Assembly (NCBI RefSeq): GCF_024206495.1
Contig: NZ_JAMBPQ010000006.1
Span: forward strand, 1-64,000
Reading direction: 5' to 3'
Length of the DNA: 64,000 nt
Source: Paraburkholderia sp. CNPSo 3272
Lineage (GTDB): Bacteria; Pseudomonadota; Gammaproteobacteria; Burkholderiales; Burkholderiaceae
Below are positions 35,462 to 45,317 of this stretch, piece after piece. The notes under the pieces are model-generated. The model did not search any database, had not been told where the DNA came from, and saw nothing but the letters and a program-made list of their open reading frames with translations. Every line of letters starts with the position of its first letter. Position 1 is the first letter of the stretch. A program made the position numbers and the translations under genes.

Positions 35462-36268
35462 TCAGTAACCGAGCGCCACCTTGGCGAGCATGCCGCACGC
35501 CACGCACACCAGAATGGCGGCAAAGCCCATCTGCGTATGCCGCGAGGAAACGCGGTGCGAAACGTGACGCCCCAGCATCATGCCGACGACGGTCGCGACG
35601 CTGAACCACAGCGTGAGGTCGAGCCGCAGCGGCACGCCGTGCAGCACCGTCGCCACCACGCCGCCGGAGCCCACGAGCGCGATGACCATCAACGACGTCG
35701 CGACGATACCGTGCATGGAAATGTTCGTGAGCTTGCGCAGCATGGGCACGATGATGAAGCCGCCGCCCACGCCGAGCAGGCCCGTCATCAGCCCGGTCAA
35801 CGCGCCGGTCGACGCCAGCGCGAGCGCCGTCGCTTTCGACCACACGAGGCGGCCGGTGTCGGGATTGACGCGGCCCACGCAAAGCGGCGACGCTTCGGGC
35901 AGCGCGCGCTTTTTCCCGATGGTCTGACGCAGCAGCCGCACCGCCACGAACAGCATCACGCTGGCGAAGAGCGCAAGCAGCAGGCGTTGCGGCATGGCTT
36001 GTGCGACGCGCACGCCGAGCCACGTGGTCGGCACGCCCGCGAGCGCCATGCAGAACGCCGCGCGATAGCGCACGAGACGCTTGCGGAAGGCTTCGAGCGC
36101 GCCGATCCCCGCGCTGCTCGCCACGGCGATCAGGGCGACCGGCGTGGCTTGCTGCATGGGCCAGCCCATTCCCACCACGATGGCCGGCACGGCGAGAATG
36201 CCGCCGCCCGCGCCCGTGAGTCCGAGCATCGCGCCGATCATGGCGCCGAGAACAAGTGAAACGATCAT
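35462..36268 (-). CDS. TauE/SafE (TSUP) family sulfite/organosulfonate exporter-like protein
   Basis: 268 residues, about eight membrane segments. The opening GAMIGAMLGLTGAGGGILAVP and the repeat GLMTGLLGVGGGFIIVPML are the two GxxxGxGGGxxxxP signatures of the family. Members move sulfite, sulfoacetate or other anions. It lies 37 bp downstream of a cysteine desulfurase gene in the same direction, so a sulfur-related role is plausible but unproven. Confidence 0.87.
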   Translation of the reverse strand: MIVSLVLGAMIGAMLGLTGAGGGILAVPAIVVGMGWPMQQATPVALIAVASSAGIGALEAFRKRLVRYRAAFCMALAGVPTTWLGVRVAQAMPQRLLLALFASVMLFVAVRLLRQTIGKKRALPEASPLCVGRVNPDTGRLVWSKATALALASTGALTGLMTGLLGVGGGFIIVPMLRKLTNISMHGIVATSLMVIALVGSGGVVATVLHGVPLRLDLTLWFSVATVVGMMLGRHVSHRVSSRHTQMGFAAILVCVACGMLAKVALGY

Positions 36269-36305
36269 CGGGTTTCGATGTGCATCGTGACCTCGAGCGA
36301 CGAAA

Positions 36306-37472
36306 TCAGGCGGGCACAGCGGCCGGCAGACACGGCGCCACCGCGCGACGAATGCAGTCCGCCGCGAAATCGACGTCTTCCGGCTTCGTGAAGCGGCCGA
36401 GGCTCAGGCGCACCGTGCGGTTTGCCGCCTCTTCACCAACCCCGATTGCCGTGAGCACGTGCGAAGGCGTACCCGCCGCCGAGTTGCAGGCCGAAGTCGA
36501 CGAGATCGCGAGGTCGCCGGTCAGCAGGAACGGGAAGAAGCCCGGCAGATCGATCGTGAGGCTAAGCGTATGGGGAATGCGCTGCGCGCGCGCGGCGTTG
36601 AGCGTGACGCCCGGCAACACGAGCACCTCGGCCAGCAGGCGCTCGCCCAGGCGTGCAATGCGCTCGCTGTCCGCTTGCAGCGCCTCGCGCGCAATCACGC
36701 ACGCCACGCCCATGCCGACGATCTGATGCGTGGCCAGCGTGCCCGAGCGCAGGCCGCGCTCGTGGCCGCCGCCGTGCATTTGCGGCGCAATGCGCTCGAA
36801 CGCCTCGCGGCTCACATAGATCGCACCGATGCCCTTCGGCCCATAGACCTTGTGCGCCGACATCGAAAGGAGGTCGATGCCCATCGCTTTCACGTCGATG
36901 GGCGTCTTGCCGAGCGCCTGCGCCGCATCGACGTGCAGCAGCGCGCCGGCGGCGTGCACCACGCGTGCAATTGCCGCGACGTCCGTGAGCGTGCCCAACT
37001 CGTTGTTCACCAGCATGAGCGAGACGAGCCCGGTGTCGGGTGTGAGCGCGGCGGCCACGGCCTTTGCCGTGATTTCGCCATGCGCGTCCGGTGCGAGCCG
37101 CGTGACGGTCATGCCGCGCGCTTCGAGGCTCGTCATCGTGTCGAGAATGGCCTTGTGCTCGAGTTGACTCGTGATGAGATGGCGCTTGTGCGTCGCGCGG
37201 TCCGCGTAGCCCTTGAGCGCGAGATTGTTCGACTCGGTCGCGCCGGAAGTCCAGACGATTTCCGCGGCGTCGGCGCCGATGAGCGCCGCCACGTCCTTGC
37301 GCGCCTGCTCGACGAGCCGCCGCGCCCGCTGGCCTGCGCCATGCGAGCTGGAGGCAGGGTTGCCGAAGTCGCCTTCCATGCCCAGACAGCCGAACATCGC
37401 CTCGATCACCCGCGGGTCCGCCGGGGTGGTCGCGGCATAGTCAAAGTAACGCAAATCGCCCTTCTCGCTCAT
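36306..37472 (-). CDS. Cysteine desulfurase, IscS/NifS class
   Basis: 388 residues. PLP-binding Lys208 is in MSAHKVYGPKG, the catalytic-acid His106 in EHKA, and the sulfur-accepting Cys329 in STSACNSAAGTPSHVL, all close to E. coli IscS positions (Lys206, His104, Cys328). It lacks the IscS C-terminal tail and is not in an isc, suf or nif cluster. It mobilises sulfur from cysteine as persulfide. It lies upstream of a TauE/SafE-family gene in the same direction. The target pathway is not evident. ATG 37472 is chosen; a GTG at 37487 would add 5 residues. Confidence 0.88.
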   Translation of the reverse strand: MSEKGDLRYFDYAATTPADPRVIEAMFGCLGMEGDFGNPASSSHGAGQRARRLVEQARKDVAALIGADAAEIVWTSGATESNNLALKGYADRATHKRHLITSQLEHKAILDTMTSLEARGMTVTRLAPDAHGEITAKAVAAALTPDTGLVSLMLVNNELGTLTDVAAIARVVHAAGALLHVDAAQALGKTPIDVKAMGIDLLSMSAHKVYGPKGIGAIYVSREAFERIAPQMHGGGHERGLRSGTLATHQIVGMGVACVIAREALQADSERIARLGERLLAEVLVLPGVTLNAARAQRIPHTLSLTIDLPGFFPFLLTGDLAISSTSACNSAAGTPSHVLTAIGVGEEAANRTVRLSLGRFTKPEDVDFAADCIRRAVAPCLPAAVPA

Positions 37473-37789
37473 CTTCGTTTCTCGCACAACGGAATTTGAA
37501 AAAATGCTACGCGTCGGGCGCTAAAAAAAGGTTCCAAAATTAAGCGGATTCTCCAAAGGACGAAGTATTCGATTCTCCCGGATGGCCTCCAAGGGAAATT
37601 AAATTCTCGGCATGCCCGCCCATGCAGCGTGGCGACGCGGATCCGGTCAAGCCTCAATCGGGCGCGCCCGCTCACGCAAGGTGAGCGACAGGGTAAGCGT
37701 GTACCTTGTCCACTGCGCGCGGTGCTAGTGAGAACGCGCCCGGAAACGGCGCGTTCGATGCCGTCCCGCCCACCTCCGCGAGGTTCGCC
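37473..37789. other. Divergent intergenic region
   Basis: 317 bp between the cysteine desulfurase and Kelch genes. The first 90 bp are A-rich and probably hold the desulfurase promoter. I see no gene, strong hairpin or recognisable operator in it. Confidence 0.5.
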
Positions 37790-38905
37790 ATGCCGCTTTC
37801 CCGTCGCCGCTTCCTCGAACTGAGCCTCGCCGCGGGCAGCACCGCCTGGTACGCGCAGCGAGGTGCGATGGCTGCAGAGGACATGCGGTCCATGCCCGAA
37901 GACCCGCAAGCGATGCAAACGGCCCAGCGCGGCGGGCTCTACGCCAGCCTGCGCGACCCCAACGCCACGCAGTTGCCGCCCGAAGCATTCACCCAGCGCT
38001 TCTCCTACTCGAGCGCGCCGCGCGCCACGCCGCAAGGCGCGTGGACCACGGCCGCGCCCTTGCCTCTGCCGCGCAGCGAAATGGCGTGGGCGACGAGCGA
38101 AGACGATCGCATGCACGTGATCGGCGGCTATGGCGCGGGCCAGGTCGCGCGAGCCTATCACCACGTATTCGATGCGGCGCGCGGCGCCTGGCGCAGCGCC
38201 GCGCCTGTTCCGCGCGGCGCGAATCATATCGGCGTGGCGGCACTCGACGGCGTCGTCTATGCGATGGGCGGCTTCGTCGAGCAGAACCGCATCGCCGTGC
38301 CAGACTGCTACGCCTACGTCGTGGCCGACGACCGCTGGCACGCGATTCACCCGCTTTCGCGCGGCTCGCGCGGCGCGATCTCAGTCGTGGCGCACGACGG
38401 CATGCTGCACGCGATCGGCGGCCGCGACACGCGCTCGGTGGACTGGCACGAGGCGTACGACCCGCAGAACGATAGCTGGAAGACGCTCGCGCCCATTCCC
38501 GGTCCGCGCGACCACACGGCGGCCGTCTCGCTAGCGGGCTGGATACTCGTGGCCGGCGGGCGCATGGATACGTTCGACTTCAACACCGGCATGCACGTGG
38601 CCTACGACGCGAAGCGCGACGCCTGGGAAGAACGCGCGCCCATGCCCACGCCGCGCTCCGGTCACGGCGCCGCGGCGTGGCGGGGACGGTTCTTCTGCAT
38701 GGGCGGAGAAGGCACGCGGCGCGTATTCGGGCAGAACGAGGGCTACGATCCCGCCACCGATTCATGGCAGGCCTATGCGCCCATGCTGACGCCGCGTCAT
38801 GGCATGGGCGCGGCGGTCGTGGGCGATGCGATTCATGTCGCGGGCGGCGGCCCCATGAATGGCGGCATGTTTCAGACTTCGGTGCACGAAGTGTTTACGT
38901 TTTGA
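37790..38905 (+). CDS. TAT-exported Kelch-repeat protein
   Basis: 371 residues. The N-terminus SRRRFLELSLAAGS is a twin-arginine signal, and GAGG lies before ATG 37790. From about residue 90 on, roughly six Kelch blades are visible with motifs such as VIGGYGAG, AMGGFVEQ, AIGGRDTR, VAGGRMDT, CMGGEGTR and VAGGGPMN, each followed by W-containing strands. It is a periplasmic beta-propeller with a probable binding role. TAT export suggests folding before transport or a cofactor. Ligand and partners are unknown. Confidence 0.82.
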   Translation: MPLSRRRFLELSLAAGSTAWYAQRGAMAAEDMRSMPEDPQAMQTAQRGGLYASLRDPNATQLPPEAFTQRFSYSSAPRATPQGAWTTAAPLPLPRSEMAWATSEDDRMHVIGGYGAGQVARAYHHVFDAARGAWRSAAPVPRGANHIGVAALDGVVYAMGGFVEQNRIAVPDCYAYVVADDRWHAIHPLSRGSRGAISVVAHDGMLHAIGGRDTRSVDWHEAYDPQNDSWKTLAPIPGPRDHTAAVSLAGWILVAGGRMDTFDFNTGMHVAYDAKRDAWEERAPMPTPRSGHGAAAWRGRFFCMGGEGTRRVFGQNEGYDPATDSWQAYAPMLTPRHGMGAAVVGDAIHVAGGGPMNGGMFQTSVHEVFTF

Positions 38906-38917
38906 GCCCGGGCGTGC

Positions 38918-39181
38918 TCAGCCTTCGGGCATGGCAATGTCCGCACGAATCAGCTCATCCGCGAGCGCGAGTGCCTGTTGCCTTGCCAGCGGCCCCGTGG
39001 CGCACGGCCCCGGACGCGAACAGCCGTCGAACGGATAGATGAGCCGCCCATCGGTCTTGCGGCGAATACGCAGCAATCCGTAGTAGCGGCCCGCGCCGTC
39101 GATCTGCTCGCCGCAGAAGACGTCGTAGTCTTGCGCGGTGGTCGGGCGGCGCACGGCCTCTTTCGGCCTTTTCTCTGGCAT
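38918..39181 (-). CDS. Small hypothetical cytoplasmic protein
   Basis: 87 residues from ATG 39181, with GGAG 7 bases upstream. The core YDVFCGEQIDGAGRYYGLLR and RKTDGRLIYPFDG is well ordered and resembles a short family of unknown function (DUF6723-like) that I recall from Burkholderiaceae. It is convergent with the Kelch gene, 12 bp away. No function can be given. Confidence 0.6.
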   Translation of the reverse strand: MPEKRPKEAVRRPTTAQDYDVFCGEQIDGAGRYYGLLRIRRKTDGRLIYPFDGCSRPGPCATGPLARQQALALADELIRADIAMPEG

Positions 39182-39393
39182 GTCGGCACTCCGCGAATAT
39201 CCAGGGCGAGATATGCGGATGCTCAGCAAGCGCCGCGCCTGAGGCGCGTCGCACGGAAATCGGCGATAACGGGCACAATACCGGCCTACGCCGCCGCGCC
39301 GGACGCTGTGTTCGCGATTCGAACTCGCCTTCCGACCATGCTGCCCGATTGTTCCCGCGCCGCCGCACCGGAATCCGCCCTTTTCACGCTGTC

Positions 39394-40659
39394 ATGACCC
39401 ACGATCTGCCCGAACGACCAGCCACCGCCGCGCGCCCGGCGAACTCGCCGCGCTTCCTGCTGTTCCTGATCTGCCTGTTCGCCTCCGCGGGACAGCTCGC
39501 CATCGACATCTATGTCCCCGCGCTGCCGGCCATGGCGCGCTACTTCGCGACGTCGCCACAGGCGATCCAGTCGAGCGTGTCCGTTTATCTCGCCGCCTAT
39601 GCGCTCGGCCAGCTCATCTTCGGGCCGATTTCCGACGCCCTCGGGCGCAAGCGCGTGCTGGCCTTCGGCCTCGTCATCTACACGCTCGGCTGTCTGCTTT
39701 CGCTCGCCGCGCCGAACCTGGAAACCTTCGTGCTGGCGCGCTGCCTGCAGGGCTTCGGCATCGCCGCGACCAACCTGCTCGCCAAGGCCATCATCACCGA
39801 CTCGTTCGTGGGCACCGCGCTCATGCACGCGTTCACCTACATGTCGATCACCTGGGGGCTCGCGCCGATCATCGCGCCGGTGATCGGCGCGCATCTGCAG
39901 GAGCTGTTCGGCTGGAAGGCCTGCCTCGTGTTCCTGCTCGTGTATTCGCTGGTGATGTGGGCGCTGCTGTGGCGCTTTCGCGAGACCTTGCGGCAACCGG
40001 TGCGGCTGGAGCCGCGCACGCTCATCGCGAACGCGGGCAAGGTGCTCGCGAGCCCCGTGTTCCAGAGCTGCTTTCTGGCCCAGGGCCTGTGCTACAGCAT
40101 CCTGCTCGTCTTCAACGTCGTCGGGCCGTTCATGGTGCAGAACACGCTGCACAGGCCGCCCACCTTCTTCGGCTATCTCGCGCTCGGCATCGGCCTGATG
40201 TATTTCCTGGGCGGCCTCTCGAACCGGCTGCACGGCCCGCGCCTGCCCACCCCCGAACAACGTCTGCGTGTGGGGGCGCGCGTGATGGCGGGCGCGGCCA
40301 TCGCGATGCTCGTGCTCGCGCTCACGGTAGGCCTGCGCGTGTGGACGCTCGCCGTTCCTGTACTCGTGATGGGTCTGTGCGCGGGTGCGATGTATCCCAC
40401 GCTGATGGCCAAGGGCAATTCGCTGTTCCCGCATATCGCGGGTTTGACGAGCGCGATTCTCGGCTGCGCGCTGCTGCTCGTTTCCTCGGCGATGATGGGG
40501 CTGGCCGGTTTCGTCTCCGTGCACGTGCTCACCCCGCTCGCGGTGTTCTTCGTGCTGCTCGCGCTCACGGTCGTCGTGATGGTGACGAAGCTGCTGCGCC
40601 ACCTCGCCCAGAGTCAGGCTGCCGCCGCGCTCGCGCAACGCAGCGGCGAGGCGGCGTGA
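39394..40659 (+). CDS. Bcr/CflA-family MFS drug efflux transporter
   Basis: 421 residues, twelve membrane segments, no good ribosome-binding site before ATG 39394. The motif DIYVPALPAMARYF in helix 1 and GPISDALGRKRVL in the first cytoplasmic loop are hallmarks of the Bcr/CflA drug:proton antiporters. It is convergent with the ribulokinase gene. The substrate is unknown. Confidence 0.87.
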   Translation: MTHDLPERPATAARPANSPRFLLFLICLFASAGQLAIDIYVPALPAMARYFATSPQAIQSSVSVYLAAYALGQLIFGPISDALGRKRVLAFGLVIYTLGCLLSLAAPNLETFVLARCLQGFGIAATNLLAKAIITDSFVGTALMHAFTYMSITWGLAPIIAPVIGAHLQELFGWKACLVFLLVYSLVMWALLWRFRETLRQPVRLEPRTLIANAGKVLASPVFQSCFLAQGLCYSILLVFNVVGPFMVQNTLHRPPTFFGYLALGIGLMYFLGGLSNRLHGPRLPTPEQRLRVGARVMAGAAIAMLVLALTVGLRVWTLAVPVLVMGLCAGAMYPTLMAKGNSLFPHIAGLTSAILGCALLLVSSAMMGLAGFVSVHVLTPLAVFFVLLALTVVVMVTKLLRHLAQSQAAAALAQRSGEAA

Positions 40660-40682
40660 GCTGCTAGGCTCCCGTCAAGCCG

Positions 40683-42311
40683 TTATCGGATCGCGCGCGC
40701 CACGTCCTGCAACTGCGTGAAGGCGCGCAAACGCGCTTCGTGCAGCGCCGCGATCTCGCCCGTGGCCGGTGCGTAGACCTTGCTGATCTGCGACATCGCG
40801 GCCATCGCCTCGCGCACGTTCTCGTATAGCCCGCCAGCCACGGCGCCCAGCATGGCCGCGCCCAGCAATACGGGCTCCTCGGCGCGGGTGGCCAGCACGG
40901 GCTTGCCCGTTGCGTCCGCCAGCAGTTGGCGCACGAGGTCGAGCCTGCCCGCACCGCCGCTGATCACGACCTGCTCGATCGCCGCGCCCGCCTGGGCCTG
41001 CACCTCGATGATCTGCCGCAGCCCATAGCCGATACTGCCGATGCCCGCGACATAGAGCGCGACGAGGCTCTCCATGTCCGTCTCCATGCCGAGTCCCGCG
41101 ATGACGGCCCGCGCGTGCGGATCGGCAAATGGCGCGCGGTTGCCGAGGAATTCCGGCACCACATGCAGGCCCTGATCGTGCGCGAGGCGCACTGCACCTG
41201 ATTCGCTCTGCCCAGCCTGAACCGCCAGCCCGGCAAGCATCGTCGGCAGCGACTGGCCTTCGCTCGCCGCGCGGCTCGCGGCTTCTGCAGCGAGCGGATG
41301 CATCGCAAGCAGCCGCTCGATCGCTGCGCCCGCCACCGACTGCCCGCCTTCGTTGAGCCACGCCCCGGGCACCATCGCCGCGTAGTACGGCCCCCACACG
41401 CCGGGCACGAACACGGGGTCGCGCGTGGTCGTCATCGTGCATGACGAGGTGCCGAACACGTACGCGAGGCACGCCTCGGGCTGCCCTTGTGCGCCGACCG
41501 TGCCGATGCCGCCCGCGTGCGCGTCGATCACGCCCGTCGCGACGGCAGTGCCCGCGCGCAGGCCGAGCTGCGCGGCGGCCTCGGGCGTGAGCCCGCTGCC
41601 GAGCGGCGTCCCGGGTTCGACGATCGTGCGGCCGATGCGCGCAAAGCCTTCATCGGCAAGCACGCCCAGACCCACGTTGCGGAAGTAGCTCTCGTCCCAG
41701 CGCTGCTCGTGCGCGAGATAGGTCCACTTGCAGGTCACGGTGCAGGTGGAGCGCGAAAGATCGCCCGTGGCGCGCCATGTGAGGAAGTCGGTCAGGTCGA
41801 AGAACTGCCAGGCCGCGGCGAACACCTCGGGCCGGTTTTCCAGCAGCCACAGCAGCTTGGGCGTTTCCATCTCGGGCGAGATCTTGCCGCCCACGAAGCG
41901 CAGCACATCGTGGCCCGTGGCGTTAATGCGCTCGGCCTGCTCGACGGCGCGATGGTCCATCCACACGATGATGTCGCGCTCGGCTACTTCGGAGGGGCCA
42001 ACGGGCAGCGGCCTGCCGCCCTCGCCCAGCACGACGAGCGAACAGGTGGCGTCGAAGCCGATGCCGTCGATCTGCTCCGGCGAGATCGCGGCCTGCGCGA
42101 GCGCCTCCTTCACGGCCCGGCACACGGCGTTCCAGATCTGCGTGCTCGATTGCTCGACGATGGCGCCGCTCTCATGAAACACGCTGATGTCGTGTTTCGC
42201 CGACGCCAGCATGCGACCGGCGGAATCGAAAATGCCGGCGCGGGCGCTGCCTGTGCCGACATCGACGCCGACGGCATGGCGTGCGCCGCCGGCCTGGTTA
42301 TTTGTGGTCAT
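40683..42311 (-). CDS. rbtK: FGGY-family D-ribulokinase
   Basis: 542 residues. The phosphate-binding opening GVDVGTGSARAGIFD and the ATP-site VVISGGAGRLDLVRQLLAD are typical of the FGGY kinases of the ribulokinase (YDR109C/AraB-like) branch. It lies 45 bp downstream of ribitol 2-dehydrogenase, whose product D-ribulose it should phosphorylate to D-ribulose 5-phosphate. Family is secure; the D-ribulose substrate is inferred from context. Confidence 0.87.
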   Translation of the reverse strand: MTTNNQAGGARHAVGVDVGTGSARAGIFDSAGRMLASAKHDISVFHESGAIVEQSSTQIWNAVCRAVKEALAQAAISPEQIDGIGFDATCSLVVLGEGGRPLPVGPSEVAERDIIVWMDHRAVEQAERINATGHDVLRFVGGKISPEMETPKLLWLLENRPEVFAAAWQFFDLTDFLTWRATGDLSRSTCTVTCKWTYLAHEQRWDESYFRNVGLGVLADEGFARIGRTIVEPGTPLGSGLTPEAAAQLGLRAGTAVATGVIDAHAGGIGTVGAQGQPEACLAYVFGTSSCTMTTTRDPVFVPGVWGPYYAAMVPGAWLNEGGQSVAGAAIERLLAMHPLAAEAASRAASEGQSLPTMLAGLAVQAGQSESGAVRLAHDQGLHVVPEFLGNRAPFADPHARAVIAGLGMETDMESLVALYVAGIGSIGYGLRQIIEVQAQAGAAIEQVVISGGAGRLDLVRQLLADATGKPVLATRAEEPVLLGAAMLGAVAGGLYENVREAMAAMSQISKVYAPATGEIAALHEARLRAFTQLQDVARAIR

Positions 42312-42356
42312 GGCTCGTTGACTGTGGTTGCGGCCTGTTCACGCTGATAACAGGCC

Positions 42357-43085
42357 CTAAAGATCGACACTGTTCGGCAGGATCACGAGGTCGCGAATGG
42401 TGACGTTGCGCGGCCGCGTTAGCATGAATACCACGCAATCGGCCACTTCCTTCGGCTGCATGAGACTGCCCTGGGCCAGCGCTTCGTCCATCTTCGCCTT
42501 GGGCCAGTCGTCGAGCAAGGCCGTGACCACTGGGCCCGGCAGCACCGCGCCCACGCGCACGCCGTGCTTCGCGACCTGGCGGCGCACGGTGTGCACAAAC
42601 GCCTGCACCGCGAACTTCGAGGCCGTGTAAATGGGCTCCCACACCACCGGCACGACGCCCGCCACTGAACTCGTGAAAATGATGTCGCCCGCCTTCTGCG
42701 CGATCATGTGCGGCAGCATCGCATGCACCGAGCGGAACGCGGCGTTGATGTTCAGGTTGAGCATGCGATCCCATTCGTCGGGGTTGCCGTTCGCCACTTC
42801 GCCGCCGATATACGCGCCCGCGTTGGCGTGGAAGATGTCGAGCCCGCCCGCGAGATCGAGGATCCTGGGCAGCATCGTCGCATAGTCCGCCGCGTTGAGC
42901 AGGTCCATGGCGAGGGGCAGCGCGTTGGGCCCCAGCTCCGCGCAACATTTCGCGAGCCGGTCTTCTGCGCGGTCGATCAGCACGACTTTCGCGCCTTCGT
43001 CCACGAGCGCGCGCGCGCACGCGAAGCCGATGCCGGACGCCGCGCCTGTAATGGCGGCGACTTTACCCTTGATCGATTCAGACAT
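42357..43085 (-). CDS. rbtD: Ribitol 2-dehydrogenase (SDR family)
   Basis: 242 residues. NAD-binding GAASGIG lies at 14-20 and the catalytic Ser139/140, Tyr153 and Lys157 in YTASKFAVQ. The sequence is strikingly like Klebsiella RbtD as I recall it, with [31 protein letters not shown] and the ending VILPNSVDL. It oxidises ribitol to D-ribulose. AAGGAG lies 10 bases upstream of ATG 43085. It is placed between the ABC permease and the ribulokinase genes. Confidence 0.9.
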   Translation of the reverse strand: MSESIKGKVAAITGAASGIGFACARALVDEGAKVVLIDRAEDRLAKCCAELGPNALPLAMDLLNAADYATMLPRILDLAGGLDIFHANAGAYIGGEVANGNPDEWDRMLNLNINAAFRSVHAMLPHMIAQKAGDIIFTSSVAGVVPVVWEPIYTASKFAVQAFVHTVRRQVAKHGVRVGAVLPGPVVTALLDDWPKAKMDEALAQGSLMQPKEVADCVVFMLTRPRNVTIRDLVILPNSVDL

Positions 43086-43119
43086 GGGTGACTTTCTCCT
43101 TGAATCAGGTGCCGACGCC

Positions 43120-44415
43120 TCAGGCGCGGCCGTGCGAAACACGCGACTGGCGGGCGAGCGAATCGACGATCACGGCAATGGCCAGCACGGCGCCGGTGAT
43201 CATGAAGCGCAGCGACGACGACAGGTTCAGCAGCGTCAGGCCGCTCGCAATCGACTGGATCACGATGATGCCGAGCACCGCCGACCATGCGCTGCCGCGC
43301 CCGCCGAACAGGCTCGTGCCGCCGATCACGGCCGCCGCGATCGCGTTGAGGTTGACGTCGCCGGTGCCGGCCTGCTGGCTCGCCGAAGCGAGGCGCGCCG
43401 CGGTCAGCACGCCGCCGATCGCGGCCAGGCTCGCGCACAGCACGAAGGCGCTCGTATAGATCGCGCCGACCTTGATACCCGCGCGCCGCGCCGCTTCGTG
43501 ATTGCCGCCCACGGCGTGCATCGAACGGCCCCAGCGCGTACGCGTGAGCGCGTACTGCATGACGACCGCGAGACCCAGAAAGAGGCCGAACATCAGCGGC
43601 ACGCCACGCCCGCGGTTGAGATAGGCCACGACGATTTCGAGGAACACGGTCAGTGCCACCGCGCGCCCGAGCAGGCCTGCGACCGACGGCGCCGAAAGCC
43701 TCGCCGCATGGCGGCGCGTGCGCGTACGCATGCCGAGCAGCAGGAGCACGATACCGGGCAGCAGCGCGATCACGTGCGAGACGATCGGTGGGATCACCAT
43801 GAGTTGTCCGAAGTTGACCATCGCCGAACCGTAAGGCAAATTGATCGAACCCGTCGAGCCGAGCACATAGAGCTGCATCCCGAGGATGGCGAGCAGGCCC
43901 GCGAGCGTCGAGACGAAACTTGGCATGCCTATCCAGTTGAGCAAAAGCGCGTACAGCGCACCGATCACTGCGCCAACCGCGATGGCCGCGACAATGGCGA
44001 GCAGCACGGGCCAGCCGTCGTTGACCCACAACGTGCCGACGAGCGCCGAGGCAAAGCCGCTCATCGAGCCCACCGAGAGATCGATCTGCCCGAGCAGCAG
44101 CACGCAGACAATGCCAAGCGAAATGACGCCGACCGTCGAGCAGTCGAACAGCATGTTCACGAGATTGTCGGCGGAGAGAAACACGGGGTTCAGGCTCGTG
44201 AACACCGTCCAGATGATGACGAGCCCCGCGATGACCGGGAGCGAACCCAGGTCGCCCGAGCGCACGCGGTCGACGAACGCCGACACACTCTCGCCGATTC
44301 CGCTCGCATGCTTCACGCGCACGTCGCTGCGGTCGAGCAGGGTGGATGGTTTCGCATCGGGCTTTGAGGCATCCGGGTTTTCAGGCTGCGCAGCGCCATG
44401 GATAGTCTTGCTCAC
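43120..44415 (-). CDS. Sugar/polyol ABC transporter permease (XylH-like)
   Basis: 431 residues with about 11-12 membrane segments. The central motif [19 protein letters not shown] and [13 protein letters not shown] are typical of the BPD_transp_2 permeases of the ribose/xylose class. GTG 44415 is chosen because AAAGGA lies 6 bases before it; an upstream GTG would add 5 residues. The inner-membrane channel likely carries ribitol, judging by the dehydrogenase and kinase downstream. Confidence 0.86.
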   Translation of the reverse strand: MSKTIHGAAQPENPDASKPDAKPSTLLDRSDVRVKHASGIGESVSAFVDRVRSGDLGSLPVIAGLVIIWTVFTSLNPVFLSADNLVNMLFDCSTVGVISLGIVCVLLLGQIDLSVGSMSGFASALVGTLWVNDGWPVLLAIVAAIAVGAVIGALYALLLNWIGMPSFVSTLAGLLAILGMQLYVLGSTGSINLPYGSAMVNFGQLMVIPPIVSHVIALLPGIVLLLLGMRTRTRRHAARLSAPSVAGLLGRAVALTVFLEIVVAYLNRGRGVPLMFGLFLGLAVVMQYALTRTRWGRSMHAVGGNHEAARRAGIKVGAIYTSAFVLCASLAAIGGVLTAARLASASQQAGTGDVNLNAIAAAVIGGTSLFGGRGSAWSAVLGIIVIQSIASGLTLLNLSSSLRFMITGAVLAIAVIVDSLARQSRVSHGRA

Positions 44416-44426
44416 GATCGTTCCTT

Positions 44427-45257
44427 TCACTGGACATCCTGTTGCGCCTGGCGGCGGCCCGCGCGGCGCGACACCGCGTTTTCCGTCGCGCCGGTGATCG
44501 CCGCCACGAGTTCGGCGTTGGAGGAGTCGGGATAGAAAATCCCGTTGTTACGGCCAAGGCGCAGCACGACGATGCGGTCGGCGACGGCGCGCACGTCTTC
44601 CATGTTGTGGCTGATCATGATGACGGCGTGCCCGCGCTCGCGCACGCGCTCGATCAGGTTCAGCACCTCGGCGGTCTGGGCCACGCCGAGCGCGGCGGTC
44701 GGTTCGTCGAGCATGATGAGCTTCGGGTCGAGCAGCAGCGAGCGCGCGATCGCCACGGTCTGGCGCTGGCCGCCCGAGAGCGAGGCGACCACGTCGCGCA
44801 CGCTGGGAATACGCGCCGAAAGCTCGTTGAGGAGCGTCCAGGCCTTCACTTCCATCGTGACCTCGTCGAGCCGGTAAGGGCTCAATTCGCGGCCGAGGAA
44901 GATGTTCGCCACGACGTCGAGGTTCTCGCACAGCGCGAGGTCCTGGAACACCGTTGCGATCCCCAGGTCGAGCGCCGTGCCCGGATCCGACAGGCTCACC
45001 GGCTGGCCGCGAAACGTGATGGTCCCGGCGCTCGGCTGGTGCACGCCCGCAAGAATCTTCACGAGCGTCGATTTGCCCGCGCCGTTGTCGCCGACGAGGG
45101 CGACCACCTCGCCCGCATGCACGTCGAGCTCGATATCCGTGAGGGCCGAAACCGCGCCGAAGTGCTTCGAGATGCCGCGCAGGCTCAGCACCAGCTCGCC
45201 GGGCGCGCCCTGTGCCGTGGCGCTGTTCGTTGCGCGTTTCGTTGGTTCGTCAATCAT
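44427..45257 (-). CDS. Sugar/polyol ABC transporter ATP-binding protein
   Basis: 276 residues, one nucleotide-binding domain: Walker A GDNGAGKST (about residues 57-65), signature LSGGQRQ, Walker B KLIMLDEP, and switch His in MISHN. It has a single ATPase domain, unlike the duplicated RbsA/XylG type, so it should act as a homodimer, as FrcA-like proteins do. It couples ATP hydrolysis to polyol uptake with the adjacent permease. Confidence 0.88.
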   Translation of the reverse strand: MIDEPTKRATNSATAQGAPGELVLSLRGISKHFGAVSALTDIELDVHAGEVVALVGDNGAGKSTLVKILAGVHQPSAGTITFRGQPVSLSDPGTALDLGIATVFQDLALCENLDVVANIFLGRELSPYRLDEVTMEVKAWTLLNELSARIPSVRDVVASLSGGQRQTVAIARSLLLDPKLIMLDEPTAALGVAQTAEVLNLIERVRERGHAVIMISHNMEDVRAVADRIVVLRLGRNNGIFYPDSSNAELVAAITGATENAVSRRAGRRQAQQDVQ

Positions 45258-45285
45258 GAAATGGGTACCTCTTCGTTGCTAACGA

Positions 45286-45305
45286 GGCCCGGCGCGCGCC
45301 GGGCC
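45286..45305. repeat. Perfect 20-bp palindrome between transporter genes
   Basis: GGCCCGGCGC joined to GCGCCGGGCC without spacer, in the 60-bp gap between the binding-protein gene and the ATPase gene. It has no T-tract. Intercistronic stem-loops at this point commonly give more binding-protein mRNA than downstream mRNA; that role is inferred. Confidence 0.6.
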
Positions 45306-45317
45306 CAGCCATGCGTA

